Made by a program: the position numbers and the translations under genes. From NCBI GenBank assembly GCA_002508495.1, contig DANA01000120.1, positions 1 through 11,035 of the forward strand: DNA of 11,035 bases, in the 5' to 3' direction. Shown in pieces: positions 5,209 to 11,035 of this stretch (its first letter is position 1; every line of letters starts with the position of its first letter). The notes beneath the pieces are model-generated. The model did no database searches. It was not told the origin of the DNA and was given only the letters and a program-made list of their open reading frames with translations. This DNA comes from Methanoregula sp. UBA276 (GTDB taxonomy: Archaea; Halobacteriota; Methanomicrobia; Methanomicrobiales; Methanospirillaceae).

Positions 5209-6093
5209 ATGGAAAAGCAGGATATAATGTACGGCATACTGGCGCTCGCGATCATCATTGTCGTAGCTCTTGTCATCAAACCCATGGCAACCGGGCAGTC
5301 GATAGACTTTGGCCTGCCCACCCCGACTCCCACTCCCACGGAAGTCCCGGTTCCCCCGATAACAACTTACGTTCCCCCTACACCCCAGAAAACGCCCACC
5401 ACATTCCCGACAACGGTTCCGACACCACCCCCTCTTATGCCCGGCTCCACGGTTGTCTTTGTCGATCCATCCCAGTACGGCATATCCCTGGATCCGTCCC
5501 TCCCGGGCGGAACCCGCTTTAATGATTCTTCGCTTGATACCAGCCTGACCACTCTTTCAACAATATCCGGCCGATACAGCGGCACCACGGACACCTTCTT
5601 TATGCGTTACCCGTACTGGGAACTCTGGTATACCGTGGAACCCTCGGGTTCAACTGCCGGAAGAGATGCAAAAGATAGCACCTCCAAAACCAGTACGAAG
5701 TCAGACAGCAGTAGTACAGCATCCGGTCTTGAAGGGTCCTATTCTGCCACGTTTCCGAAATTCACGATCCAGGTCATGGATGGCAATGATCCCAACCGGA
5801 TTGTGCGGACTGTCACGCCCCCGGGGGGCATAGATAAGGATCTCTGGGAGACGGATCTGGATACCAGCAGCAGTTCTACCAGGGGGAGTACTACCACATC
5901 AAGTAAGACCAGCACTTCCAGCACATCGGATTCAACAACTATCAGTCTTGATCCCCGACCGTGGAAAGAAAAATTTTTCGAGGGAGAGCGGAGTTACTTT
6001 TTCATCATCACAACTCAAACCCTGGATTCCTATACCGTAGAGATCAAGGTGCCCACGCGGTACATTGCAAACAGCACGGCATCATCTAAATAA
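5209..6093 (+). CDS. Membrane-anchored Pro/Thr-rich extracellular protein, function unknown
   Basis: 294 residues. One membrane helix near the N-terminus (about 7-25, MYGILALAIIIVVALVI) has no lipobox, so the protein is probably an N-terminally anchored type II protein facing outward. Residues 36-79 are a Pro/Thr linker (PTPTPTEVPVPP-like repeats). The outer part has beta-strand-like blocks at 80-142, 178-215 and 248-283. The blocks are broken by two Ser/Thr-rich inserts (143-177 and 218-245) that look like flexible, possibly O-glycosylated loops. The final block (PWKEKFFEGERSYFFII, then SYTVEIKVP) looks like the closing strands of a beta-sandwich. The ATG at 5209 has AGGT 7 bases upstream and puts the helix at the N-terminus; longer in-frame starts would put about 150 extra residues across the flaB1 region and are rejected. 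It is divergent from flaB1, so a role at the cell surface is possible but not shown. I do not recognise the family. Confidence 0.78.
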   Translation: MEKQDIMYGILALAIIIVVALVIKPMATGQSIDFGLPTPTPTPTEVPVPPITTYVPPTPQKTPTTFPTTVPTPPPLMPGSTVVFVDPSQYGISLDPSLPGGTRFNDSSLDTSLTTLSTISGRYSGTTDTFFMRYPYWELWYTVEPSGSTAGRDAKDSTSKTSTKSDSSSTASGLEGSYSATFPKFTIQVMDGNDPNRIVRTVTPPGGIDKDLWETDLDTSSSSTRGSTTTSSKTSTSSTSDSTTISLDPRPWKEKFFEGERSYFFIITTQTLDSYTVEIKVPTRYIANSTASSK

Positions 6094-6116
6094 CCGGGCA
6101 ACCGGGAGAAAATGCT

Positions 6117-6123
6117 AAAAAAA
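6117..6123 (-). terminator. T7 terminator after aIF5A
   Basis: On the minus strand a run of seven T begins 6 bases past the aIF5A stop codon. This is the usual archaeal oligo-T stop. On the plus strand the same stretch follows the Pro/Thr-rich gene by about 23 bases as a run of A and would not terminate that gene. A small CCGG-GCAA-CCGG hairpin with a GNRA-type loop lies just after the plus-strand stop (6094-6105), of unknown importance. Confidence 0.5.
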
Positions 6124-6128
6124 TAGGA

Positions 6129-6506
6129 TTAGTCGAATTTTTTCTTGCCCATCGATTCAATATACATATACTCTTTTCCGACCTCAATTCCCCCTACCTT
6201 ATCTTCCGGGATGAGGACTTCAAAGTTCGAGAAGTCTTTCATGTCCATGATCTGCGCCATGTTCCCGGCAATGGAGAGAACCTGCCCGGTCTTCCGCTCG
6301 ACCACCGGCACATAGGTCTTGGCTGAAACCGGTGAGACGATCGACCGCTTGACCCCGTCAAAGATCCCGACAGCATCGATACGGGCCTTGGCAGCGCCAT
6401 GTTTGCCGGGTTTTGAAGTTGCAATGCCAACCACCTTGCAGGGTTCTTCATCAATAACAATATAGCGGCCTTCCTTGATCTTTCCGATTTCTGTCTGTTC
6501 TTTCAT
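6129..6506 (-). CDS. eif5A: Translation factor aIF5A (hypusine-containing)
   Basis: 125 residues, normal length for archaeal aIF5A. The protein binds ribosomes stalled at proline-rich and other hard stretches and helps peptide bond formation and termination. The hypusine loop TSKPGKHGAAKARIDAVGIF is at residues 30-49; Lys35 in GKHG is the residue converted to hypusine by deoxyhypusine synthase. An N-terminal SH3-like barrel is followed by an OB-fold domain ending at KKKFD. The ATG at 6506 has AGGTGA 7 bases upstream. It is a single gene divergent from the phosphatase gene, with a T7 terminator behind it. The synthase is not in this window. Family and start are secure. Confidence 0.97.
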   Translation of the reverse strand: MKEQTEIGKIKEGRYIVIDEEPCKVVGIATSKPGKHGAAKARIDAVGIFDGVKRSIVSPVSAKTYVPVVERKTGQVLSIAGNMAQIMDMKDFSNFEVLIPEDKVGGIEVGKEYMYIESMGKKKFD

Positions 6507-6547
6507 GAATATTTCACCTAAATCTTACTATACCGTAAACGTGATAG

Positions 6548-6556
6548 TAATTTATC
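6548..6556 (-). promoter_or_regulatory. Candidate TATA box of aIF5A
   Basis: GATAAATTA on the minus strand, centred about 45 bases before the ATG. The predicted transcript start near 6525 leaves an 18-base leader carrying the AGGTGA ribosome site. It lies in the 99-base divergent space shared with the phosphatase gene, so the two promoters are back to back or partly overlapping. Confidence 0.4.
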
Positions 6557-6566
6557 TTTATTGCAT

Positions 6567-6576
6567 TACATAAATA
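6567..6576 (+). promoter_or_regulatory. Candidate TATA box of the phosphatase/NAD kinase unit
   Basis: TACATAAATA centred near 6572 predicts a transcript start near 6598, only about 8 bases before the ATG at 6606. This fits the absence of a clear ribosome site there and points to a nearly leaderless mRNA. Confidence 0.4.
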
Positions 6577-6605
6577 CACCGTTAGGAACGGGAACCTTGG
6601 CCGCT

Positions 6606-7382
6606 ATGGATTTTTTCAGAGCATGCGAGGATATGGCGCGCGATGTGCAGGAGAGTATCGGGCCCTATGCCGGGGTACCTGCCGGGGGCGAGATCGTCCG
6701 GATGGGTGCCGATCTCACGCCGACCAAGAAGATCGACCAGGTTGCCGAGGACGCAGTTGTCCGCTATCTTGAGAAGAACGCGCTGTGCCGCACCCTTATC
6801 AGTGAAGAAGCCGGCAAAGTCGATTTCTCCTGCGGCAACGGGACGATCTTTCTCGATCCGGTTGACGGCACGTTCAACGCGGTTGCCGGCATCCCGTTTT
6901 ATGCCCTCTCTATCGCCTATGCAGAAAACGGGATCGTGAATAAGGCATATGTCCGGAACCTTGCAACAGGCGAGACCTTCACCGCGGAAAAAGGGAAGTC
7001 TGCGTTCTGCAACGGGAAATGTATCCATGTCTCCGGCACTGCTTCGCTTGACACCTGTGCAGTGAGCGTGTACGGGCGGAAATATGACCCTTCCTGCGTT
7101 CTGCAGCTTGGCCAGAAGATCCGCCGCTGGCGCCTTCTTGGAGCTTCTGCGCTGGAACTCTGTTATGTCGCAGCCGGGCGTATCGACGCATTTATCGATC
7201 TCCGCGGCACCCTGCGGGTAACCGATGCCGCTGCCGGCATGCTCATCTGCACCGAGGCTGGCGGCAGCGTAACCGATCTTGACGGGGAGGCCATCGATTT
7301 TCCCGAAGATGTGACCGTTGGCCGCAGCTTGATAGCAACCAACGGAATACTGCACCATAAAGTGATCGAATACCTGCGGTAG
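6606..7382 (+). CDS. suhB: Inositol monophosphatase/fructose-1,6-bisphosphatase family protein (possible NADP phosphatase)
   Basis: 258 residues, the standard size of this Mg2+-dependent, Li+-sensitive phosphatase superfamily. Metal-binding motifs are seen in order: SEEAG at 66-70, DPVDGT at 84-89 and the TDAAAG motif at 206-211, with LGASALELCYVAAGRIDAF at 178-196 before it. Archaeal members act on fructose-1,6-bisphosphate, inositol-1-phosphate, or NADP+; substrate cannot be told from sequence. The next gene, 6 bases on, is NAD kinase, and in Methanocaldococcus jannaschii MJ0917 the same two domains are one NAD kinase/NADP phosphatase, so a role in NADP balance is a fair inference. The frame opens earlier (6561), but the ATG at 6606 gives the usual MDFF-like N-terminus; an in-frame TTG at 6597 is another option. 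Family is secure, start fairly secure, substrate open. Confidence 0.92.
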   Translation: MDFFRACEDMARDVQESIGPYAGVPAGGEIVRMGADLTPTKKIDQVAEDAVVRYLEKNALCRTLISEEAGKVDFSCGNGTIFLDPVDGTFNAVAGIPFYALSIAYAENGIVNKAYVRNLATGETFTAEKGKSAFCNGKCIHVSGTASLDTCAVSVYGRKYDPSCVLQLGQKIRRWRLLGASALELCYVAAGRIDAFIDLRGTLRVTDAAAGMLICTEAGGSVTDLDGEAIDFPEDVTVGRSLIATNGILHHKVIEYLR

Positions 7383-7388
7383 GACATC

Positions 7389-8201
7389 ATGAAGGCACTC
7401 ATCGTTTCACGAATTGACACTGCGGGGGCCCTTGACTTTGCCCGGGTGATCAAAAAGACGCTGCATGCCGAAGGATGTGAAGCGGCATATGATCTTGATA
7501 CCGGGGCAGCACTGGGGGATGCTGGCGAACCGCTGGCAACGGCAACTCCGGATGTCGTCATCGTTGTCGGCGGTGATGGCACTATCCTCCGTACCATCCA
7601 GCAGATGCAGCAGCCTGCACCGGTGCTCGGGATCAACTGGGGAGAGGTGGGTTTCCTTGCCGATCTCGACCCGGACCGGGCCCTCGCACGGGTAAAAACA
7701 CTTCCTGCAGGGTTTAGCGTCGAAGAGCGGATGCGGATCGCGCTCCACGCAAACAATCTGCCGGTCGGTGTTGCCTTAAACGAAGCCCTCATTGTCACCA
7801 CGCGCCCGGCAAAGATGCTCCGGTTCTCCATCATCGTTGATGGCGTGATGGCCGAGCAGTTCCGGGCAGACGGCCTTCTCATCAGCACCCCGACCGGGTC
7901 AACCGCGTATGCCATGAGCGCCGGCGGGCCGATTGTTGATCCACGGATCCAGGGGTTCCTGCTCGTCCCCCTCGCGCCCTACATGCTCTCGTCCCGGCCC
8001 CATATCATCAGCAGCGACCGGAACCTCGAGGTCCGCATCGACAGTTCCAAGCCGGCGCACCTGGTTATTGACGGGCAGCAGACCCTTGACCTTGGCACCC
8101 GGGGGACGATCAGTATCAGCCGGCACGACCGGCCGGCATTATTCGTGGATATACAACGGAACTTCTTTGAGAAAGTTGACCGGAAATTACGAAGACTGTG
8201 A
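7389..8201 (+). CDS. ppnK: NAD kinase
   Basis: 270 residues. Phosphorylates NAD+ to NADP+ using ATP or polyphosphate in the cytoplasm. Signature elements are GGDGT at 61-65 (phosphate-binding and catalytic Asp63), LNE at 130-132, and the block DGLLISTPTGSTAYAMSAGG at 161-180 followed by P181, which binds the NAD ribose and nicotinamide. The C-terminal DGQ (228-230) is also typical. The ATG at 7389 has AGGA, overlapping the phosphatase stop codon, 4 bases upstream. Translation is thus probably coupled to the phosphatase gene. A run of six T (8211-8216) lies about 10 bases past the stop, so some transcripts may end here before the ACT-domain gene. Confidence 0.95.
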   Translation: MKALIVSRIDTAGALDFARVIKKTLHAEGCEAAYDLDTGAALGDAGEPLATATPDVVIVVGGDGTILRTIQQMQQPAPVLGINWGEVGFLADLDPDRALARVKTLPAGFSVEERMRIALHANNLPVGVALNEALIVTTRPAKMLRFSIIVDGVMAEQFRADGLLISTPTGSTAYAMSAGGPIVDPRIQGFLLVPLAPYMLSSRPHIISSDRNLEVRIDSSKPAHLVIDGQQTLDLGTRGTISISRHDRPALFVDIQRNFFEKVDRKLRRL

Positions 8202-8298
8202 CACCTCATCTTTTTTCTGGCGTAAAGCGGACCAGATTTTCATCGCAGAAATAAAGGCTTATCTTGCAGGCAGGTCAACTACAAAGTCAGGTGGTTTC
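8202..8298 (+). promoter_or_regulatory. Gap after NAD kinase with T-run and TATA-like box
   Basis: A T6 run (8211-8216) could end the phosphatase/kinase transcript. AAATAAAG (about 8249-8256) could be a TATA box for the downstream genes; it predicts a start near 8278, about 20 bases before the ACT gene. AGGTGG (8289-8294) fits the anti-SD end of 16S rRNA and serves the TTG start at 8299. Together these suggest that the ACT-hom-HTH genes form a separate unit, though read-through is also possible. Confidence 0.4.
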
Positions 8299-8802
8299 TT
8301 GCAGGTCTCCATGAAACTCGAGATGAGGGATTCCCCGGGCCAGCTGGTCGCGGCGCTCAAACCCATTTCCGATGTCGGGGGAAATATCATCGCGGTCATT
8401 CACCAGCGCGAGCCCGAACGGGATCATGATACGCTGAGCGTCCAGATCGTCCTTGAACTTCCCGAAGGGAAACGTGACAAGCTCATCAAACTCCTCAAGG
8501 AACAGGGAGTCCATGTCCAGCGGATCGGGGAAAAACGGCTCCTGTTCAAGCGCACCGTCATCCTCATCGGTCATTTGATGCACACGGACTTGTCAGATAC
8601 CGTTGACCGAATCGATTCCACCGGTTTTGCCGAAGTGAGCGATCTCGCCATGAGCATGCCGGCGGTTAATGATCGATCATCGTCAAGAATCACCATCCGG
8701 GCGGTCAGCAAAAAAGACATGGCCTCGGCAATGACCATCCTCCGCCAGGTTGCCCGGCAAAAATCCCTCCTCTTAGTAGAACCCCTGGAGGATACGGCAT
8801 GA
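8299..8802 (+). CDS. ACT-domain amino-acid-binding protein, likely partner of homoserine dehydrogenase
   Basis: 167 residues from the TTG at 8299. The ACT motif is MKLEMRDSPGQLVAALKPIS (5-24) followed by GGNI at 27-30, the first strand-loop-helix of the amino-acid-binding fold, with a second alpha/beta half at 83-167 that may be a diverged ACT repeat. ACT domains sense amino acids and tune metabolic enzymes. The stop codon overlaps the start of homoserine dehydrogenase (ATGA), and that enzyme is only 328 residues here, without a C-terminal ACT domain, so this protein may be its detached regulatory subunit. TTG is preferred because AGGTGG lies 4 bases upstream and gives 12 residues before the PG turn, as in most ACT proteins. 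The ATG at 8311, with AGGT 4 bases upstream, is the alternative. The bound amino acid is unknown; threonine is a guess. Confidence 0.83.
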   Translation: MQVSMKLEMRDSPGQLVAALKPISDVGGNIIAVIHQREPERDHDTLSVQIVLELPEGKRDKLIKLLKEQGVHVQRIGEKRLLFKRTVILIGHLMHTDLSDTVDRIDSTGFAEVSDLAMSMPAVNDRSSSRITIRAVSKKDMASAMTILRQVARQKSLLLVEPLEDTA

Positions 8803-9785
8803 AGATCGCCCTTCTCGGTCTTGGCTCCGTTGGCCGGGGTGTTGCGGAGATGGTGGATAAAAAAGATCTCGGGATCACCATCACTGCCGTTGCCGATTCA
8901 AAGAGCGGGTATATGGACCCGGCAGGTGTCGATATCCCGTCGCTCCTTGCCCGCAAGAAAAAGACCGGGCACTGCGGCGATACGGGCATAACGGTTGCTG
9001 ATATCATCAAAAAAGCAACCTACGATGCGCTGGTCGAGGTCTCGCCCACCAACGCCCTGACCGGCGAACCTTCCACGGAATACATCCGGGCTGCGCTTGG
9101 CCGGAAGAAACACGTGGTCACGTCCAACAAGGGCCCGGTCTCGCTTGCCGGAAAAGATCTCCGGGCACTTGCCCGGAAAAAGGGCGTTGCATTCCGGTAC
9201 GAGGCAACCGTTGCCGGGGCAATCCCGGTCATGCACCTGCTGGAGCACGGGCTCTCCGGGAACGAGATCCTCTCCATCTCCGGTGTCCTGAACGGGACCT
9301 GCAACTACATCCTCACCCGCATGGCTGACGAGGGGCTCACGTACGACCAGGCACTCCTCGAAGCGCGGGAGATGGGGTACGCGGAGGCTGACCCGACTTA
9401 CGATGTGCAGGGGATCGATGCGGCAATCAAGCTTGTTATCCTCACCAATGCCATCTGGGATACGGGAAAGAAACTCGCCGATGTTGAACGGACGGGAATC
9501 GACCTGCTGACCGCTGATGCGCTCCGCCTGGCTGAAGAAGATGGCTGCACCATCCGGCTCATTGCAGAATCCTGCCCGAAGACCCACGTCCTCAGAGTCT
9601 CGCCACGGATCCTCTCCAAGAACCACCCGCTGGTGGTCGAAGGAACGCTCAATGCCCTGACGCTCACTACTGATATGGCAAAGGAGATCACGCTGATTGG
9701 CCGGGGCGCCGGTTCGGTCGAGACAGCAAGCGCCATCATCGGCGACCTGTTGTATATCCGGGACCAGTATGCCAGGCGTGCTTGA
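8799..9785 (+). CDS. hom: Homoserine dehydrogenase
   Basis: 328 residues. Reduces aspartate semialdehyde to homoserine with NAD(P)H, the branch step to threonine and methionine. An N-terminal Rossmann fold has GLGSVGRGV at 7-15. The catalytic region contains TSNKGPVS at 108-115 (Lys111), ATVAGAIPVM at 136-145 and SGVLNGTCNYILTRM at 161-175. The family signature EADPTYDVQGIDAAIK at 196-211 ends in catalytic Lys211. The short form lacks the ACT extension of many bacterial enzymes. The ATG at 8799 overlaps the ACT gene stop by 4 bases and has GGAGG 7 bases upstream, a strong coupled start. The 3' end overlaps the next gene by 17 bases. Family and start are secure. Confidence 0.96.
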   Translation: MKIALLGLGSVGRGVAEMVDKKDLGITITAVADSKSGYMDPAGVDIPSLLARKKKTGHCGDTGITVADIIKKATYDALVEVSPTNALTGEPSTEYIRAALGRKKHVVTSNKGPVSLAGKDLRALARKKGVAFRYEATVAGAIPVMHLLEHGLSGNEILSISGVLNGTCNYILTRMADEGLTYDQALLEAREMGYAEADPTYDVQGIDAAIKLVILTNAIWDTGKKLADVERTGIDLLTADALRLAEEDGCTIRLIAESCPKTHVLRVSPRILSKNHPLVVEGTLNALTLTTDMAKEITLIGRGAGSVETASAIIGDLLYIRDQYARRA

Positions 9786-10875
9786 GCACCGGCGCGGCTA
9801 CCTGCGACTGATGCGGCAGTTCACGCTCGACAATGGCTTTTTTACCGTCACGGACATCCAGAAATCGGCCGGCATTCCCCGCAGCACGGCGCAGGACTGG
9901 GTGAACCGGCTCCTCCACGAGGGCTGCGTCCTCATCCGCGAGGAGAAACGGGGCCGCAGCCCGGCACGCTATGCTGCCATCAGCGCAATGCCGTCGAGCA
10001 CCTGCAAACGGATCTTTACCACGATCGATGGCGACCTGGTCAGGATTTACCACGACTGCATGAGCGGGGCGTGTGCCGCGTTCTGCGGGTACCACCACGC
10101 GCTCGCGGGCGGGGCCCTGACGAATGTGGAACGTGACGGGACCCTGCTTGCGGAATCGGCCCGCATCGGCATGAAGGAGATCAACGTCGGCCTCGCACCC
10201 CTTCCCGCAGTTGGCGTGTATGGCGTTTCAAGAGACGGCGATGCTATTGTCCAGCACCTCCATTCGATTGGCGGCCCTGCATATTCGCTCTCGGACATGA
10301 TGGCAAAGGCCGACGGGGTGCTCCGCGTTGAACCCCGTCACGAGGGGAATTTAGTCAAGGGAAAGGTCTGGACCCGGGCACTCATGCAGGTCACCATCGG
10401 CGTCGATGACACGGATTCTCCGGGTGGCGGGGCAACCTTTGCGCTTGCCCTTGCACTCCTCAACCACGTCACCGGCATCAAGGGCATACTCCCGATAAGC
10501 CACCACATTGCGATGCTCAACCCGTCGGTATTCAACAAGACCGCGGGAAACTCATCAAGTTTTATTGAGCTTGCCGTAATGCCGGACAAATACGACCTGC
10601 TGGTTGAACGGACCCGGCGGTTCGTTGCGGATGAGGCGCTCTCGAAGGAGTGGGGGATAGCGGTGCGGTGTGGTCTTGTGGTCCCACCGGGCCTGCGGGA
10701 GTACGGGAGAATGGCAAGGACACAGGTAATTGCCCGAACGGTTGCCGAAGCAACCGCAGAGCGGTTCGGCATTACGTTATACGGGGGCAACGGGGTCATC
10801 GGGGCGCTCGGCGCTGTTGCTCTTTCGGGACTGCCCAACGAGGTCCTGCTCGACCCGTCGCGGAACGAATTCTGA
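9769..10875 (+). CDS. HTH-domain protein fused to a TiaS-like DDTD domain
   Basis: 368 residues. Residues 15-70 form a winged helix-turn-helix (FTVTDIQKSAGIPRSTAQDW, then NRLLHEG, then a basic wing REEKRGRSPARY). A middle region (about 78-200) has CMSGACAAFCGYHH at 97-110. From 207 to 360 the sequence resembles the N-terminal half of TiaS, the enzyme that makes agmatidine in tRNA-Ile: IGVDDTDSPGGGATF at 210-224, LNPSVFNKTAGN at 250-261 and GGNGVIGALGAVAL at 339-352. By my alignment the Thr in GATF (223) matches the autophosphorylated Thr18 of TiaS. The C-terminal OB and zinc-ribbon parts of TiaS are absent, so it is not a full TiaS. Methanogenesis marker protein 11 is another possible relative. 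The ATG at 9769 overlaps hom by 17 bases; ATG at 9811 is a later option. Substrate and DNA target are unknown. Confidence 0.75.
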   Translation: MPGVLEHRRGYLRLMRQFTLDNGFFTVTDIQKSAGIPRSTAQDWVNRLLHEGCVLIREEKRGRSPARYAAISAMPSSTCKRIFTTIDGDLVRIYHDCMSGACAAFCGYHHALAGGALTNVERDGTLLAESARIGMKEINVGLAPLPAVGVYGVSRDGDAIVQHLHSIGGPAYSLSDMMAKADGVLRVEPRHEGNLVKGKVWTRALMQVTIGVDDTDSPGGGATFALALALLNHVTGIKGILPISHHIAMLNPSVFNKTAGNSSSFIELAVMPDKYDLLVERTRRFVADEALSKEWGIAVRCGLVVPPGLREYGRMARTQVIARTVAEATAERFGITLYGGNGVIGALGAVALSGLPNEVLLDPSRNEF

Positions 10876-10880
10876 TTTTT
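10876..10880 (+). terminator. Short T-run after the HTH/TiaS-like gene
   Basis: Five T directly follow the TGA stop codon, a weak archaeal oligo-T termination signal. A TATA-like TTATACAAA (10887-10895) follows at once, so one unit probably ends and another begins here. Confidence 0.3.
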
Positions 10881-10952
10881 GGATTGTTATACAAAAAGTC
10901 CGGAGCCCGTGATGATTATGTCGGATGAAAGCCCATATGTCTGTTGCTAATC

Positions 10953-11035
10953 ATGGCGCGAAGAAAAAATCCGGTAAAAAACCCGAAGCCGGATAAGAGG
11001 AACGGGGACCAGTCCGATACGAAACTGATAATTGT
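10953..11035 (+). CDS. Possible start of a further gene, runs off right edge
   Basis: An ATG at 10953 opens a frame that stays open for 27 codons to the window end. The start is very basic (MARRKNPVKNPKPDKR) and then turns more hydrophobic (LIIV at the very end), as in a small membrane protein with a charged cytoplasmic tail. A TATA-like box at 10887-10895 would start transcripts near 10916. No ribosome site is seen before the ATG, and a 19-codon frame from 10937 overlaps it in another phase. The call is tentative, and no function can be given. Confidence 0.35.
   Translation, partial: MARRKNPVKNPKPDKRNGDQSDTKLII

Noticed and set aside
6094..6106. CCGG-GCAA-CCGG hairpin as a terminator of the Pro/Thr-rich gene
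   Set aside because: The stem is only four pairs and is followed by A-rich, not T-rich, sequence on the plus strand.
6582..7358. Long open frame (258 codons) antisense to the phosphatase gene
   Set aside because: It is the mirror of a GC-rich coding frame; its product has no recognisable motif, while the plus strand carries the full IMPase signature.
7933..8298. Upstream extension of the ACT-protein frame through the end of NAD kinase
   Set aside because: It would overlap NAD kinase by about 270 bases in another phase with low-complexity Ser/Arg-rich sequence and no domain.
8898..9626. Long open frame (242 codons) antisense to homoserine dehydrogenase
   Set aside because: Shadow of hom codon bias; no ribosome site or domain.
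1..11035. Mobile element, CRISPR array or phage signature
   Set aside because: No transposase or integrase frame, no regularly spaced repeats, and no att-like duplication seen. The only long repeats are the archaellin cores.

Overview
The window reads as a chromosomal segment of a methanogenic archaeon of the order Methanomicrobiales, most like Methanoregula or a close relative. The assignment rests on an archaellum (fla/arl) cluster whose archaellins carry the FTGLEAAIVLIAF-type signal peptide, a fused FlaC-FlaD/E protein, an archaeal translation factor aIF5A with its hypusine loop, archaeal TATA boxes and strong GGAGG/GGTGA ribosome sites. The species is an inference; no rRNA or tRNA gene is present to fix it.

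Left half, minus strand (about 1-4913): flaB1 and flaB2 (two tandem archaellins), a 630-base gene-free gap, then flaC/E fusion, a FlaG-like gene, a FlaF-like gene, flaH, and the first 124 codons of flaI, which runs off the left edge. The five genes from flaC/E to flaI are packed with gaps of 3-6 bases or overlaps and are probably one transcript. FlaB forms the filament, FlaF and FlaG are the membrane-anchored stator parts, FlaC/E is a cytoplasmic signalling/motor ring part, and FlaH and FlaI are the ATP-binding ring and motor ATPase. The gap holds a GC-rich, hairpin-rich island of about 160 bases that no gene explains; it is the main unexplained element.

Centre, plus strand (5209-6093): a single gene for a membrane-anchored, Pro/Thr-rich extracellular protein of unknown function, divergent from flaB1. 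After it, aIF5A lies on the minus strand (6129-6506) and is divergent from the next block.

Right half, plus strand (6606-10875): an IMPase/FBPase-family phosphatase next to an NAD kinase (the two activities fused in Methanocaldococcus MJ0917), then an ACT-domain protein, homoserine dehydrogenase, and a protein joining a DNA-binding helix-turn-helix to a TiaS-like DDTD domain. The last three overlap one another and probably form a translationally coupled unit for threonine/methionine synthesis and its control, perhaps with its own promoter in the 97-base gap after the NAD kinase. A further gene may begin at 10953 and run off the right edge.

No CRISPR array, insertion sequence, integrase, rRNA or tRNA was seen. 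Most of the window is ordinary core archaeal genome; the points worth following up are the gap island, the palindrome in the flaB1 leader, the non-canonical archaellin cleavage sites, the G-before-F gene order, and the HTH-TiaS-like fusion.
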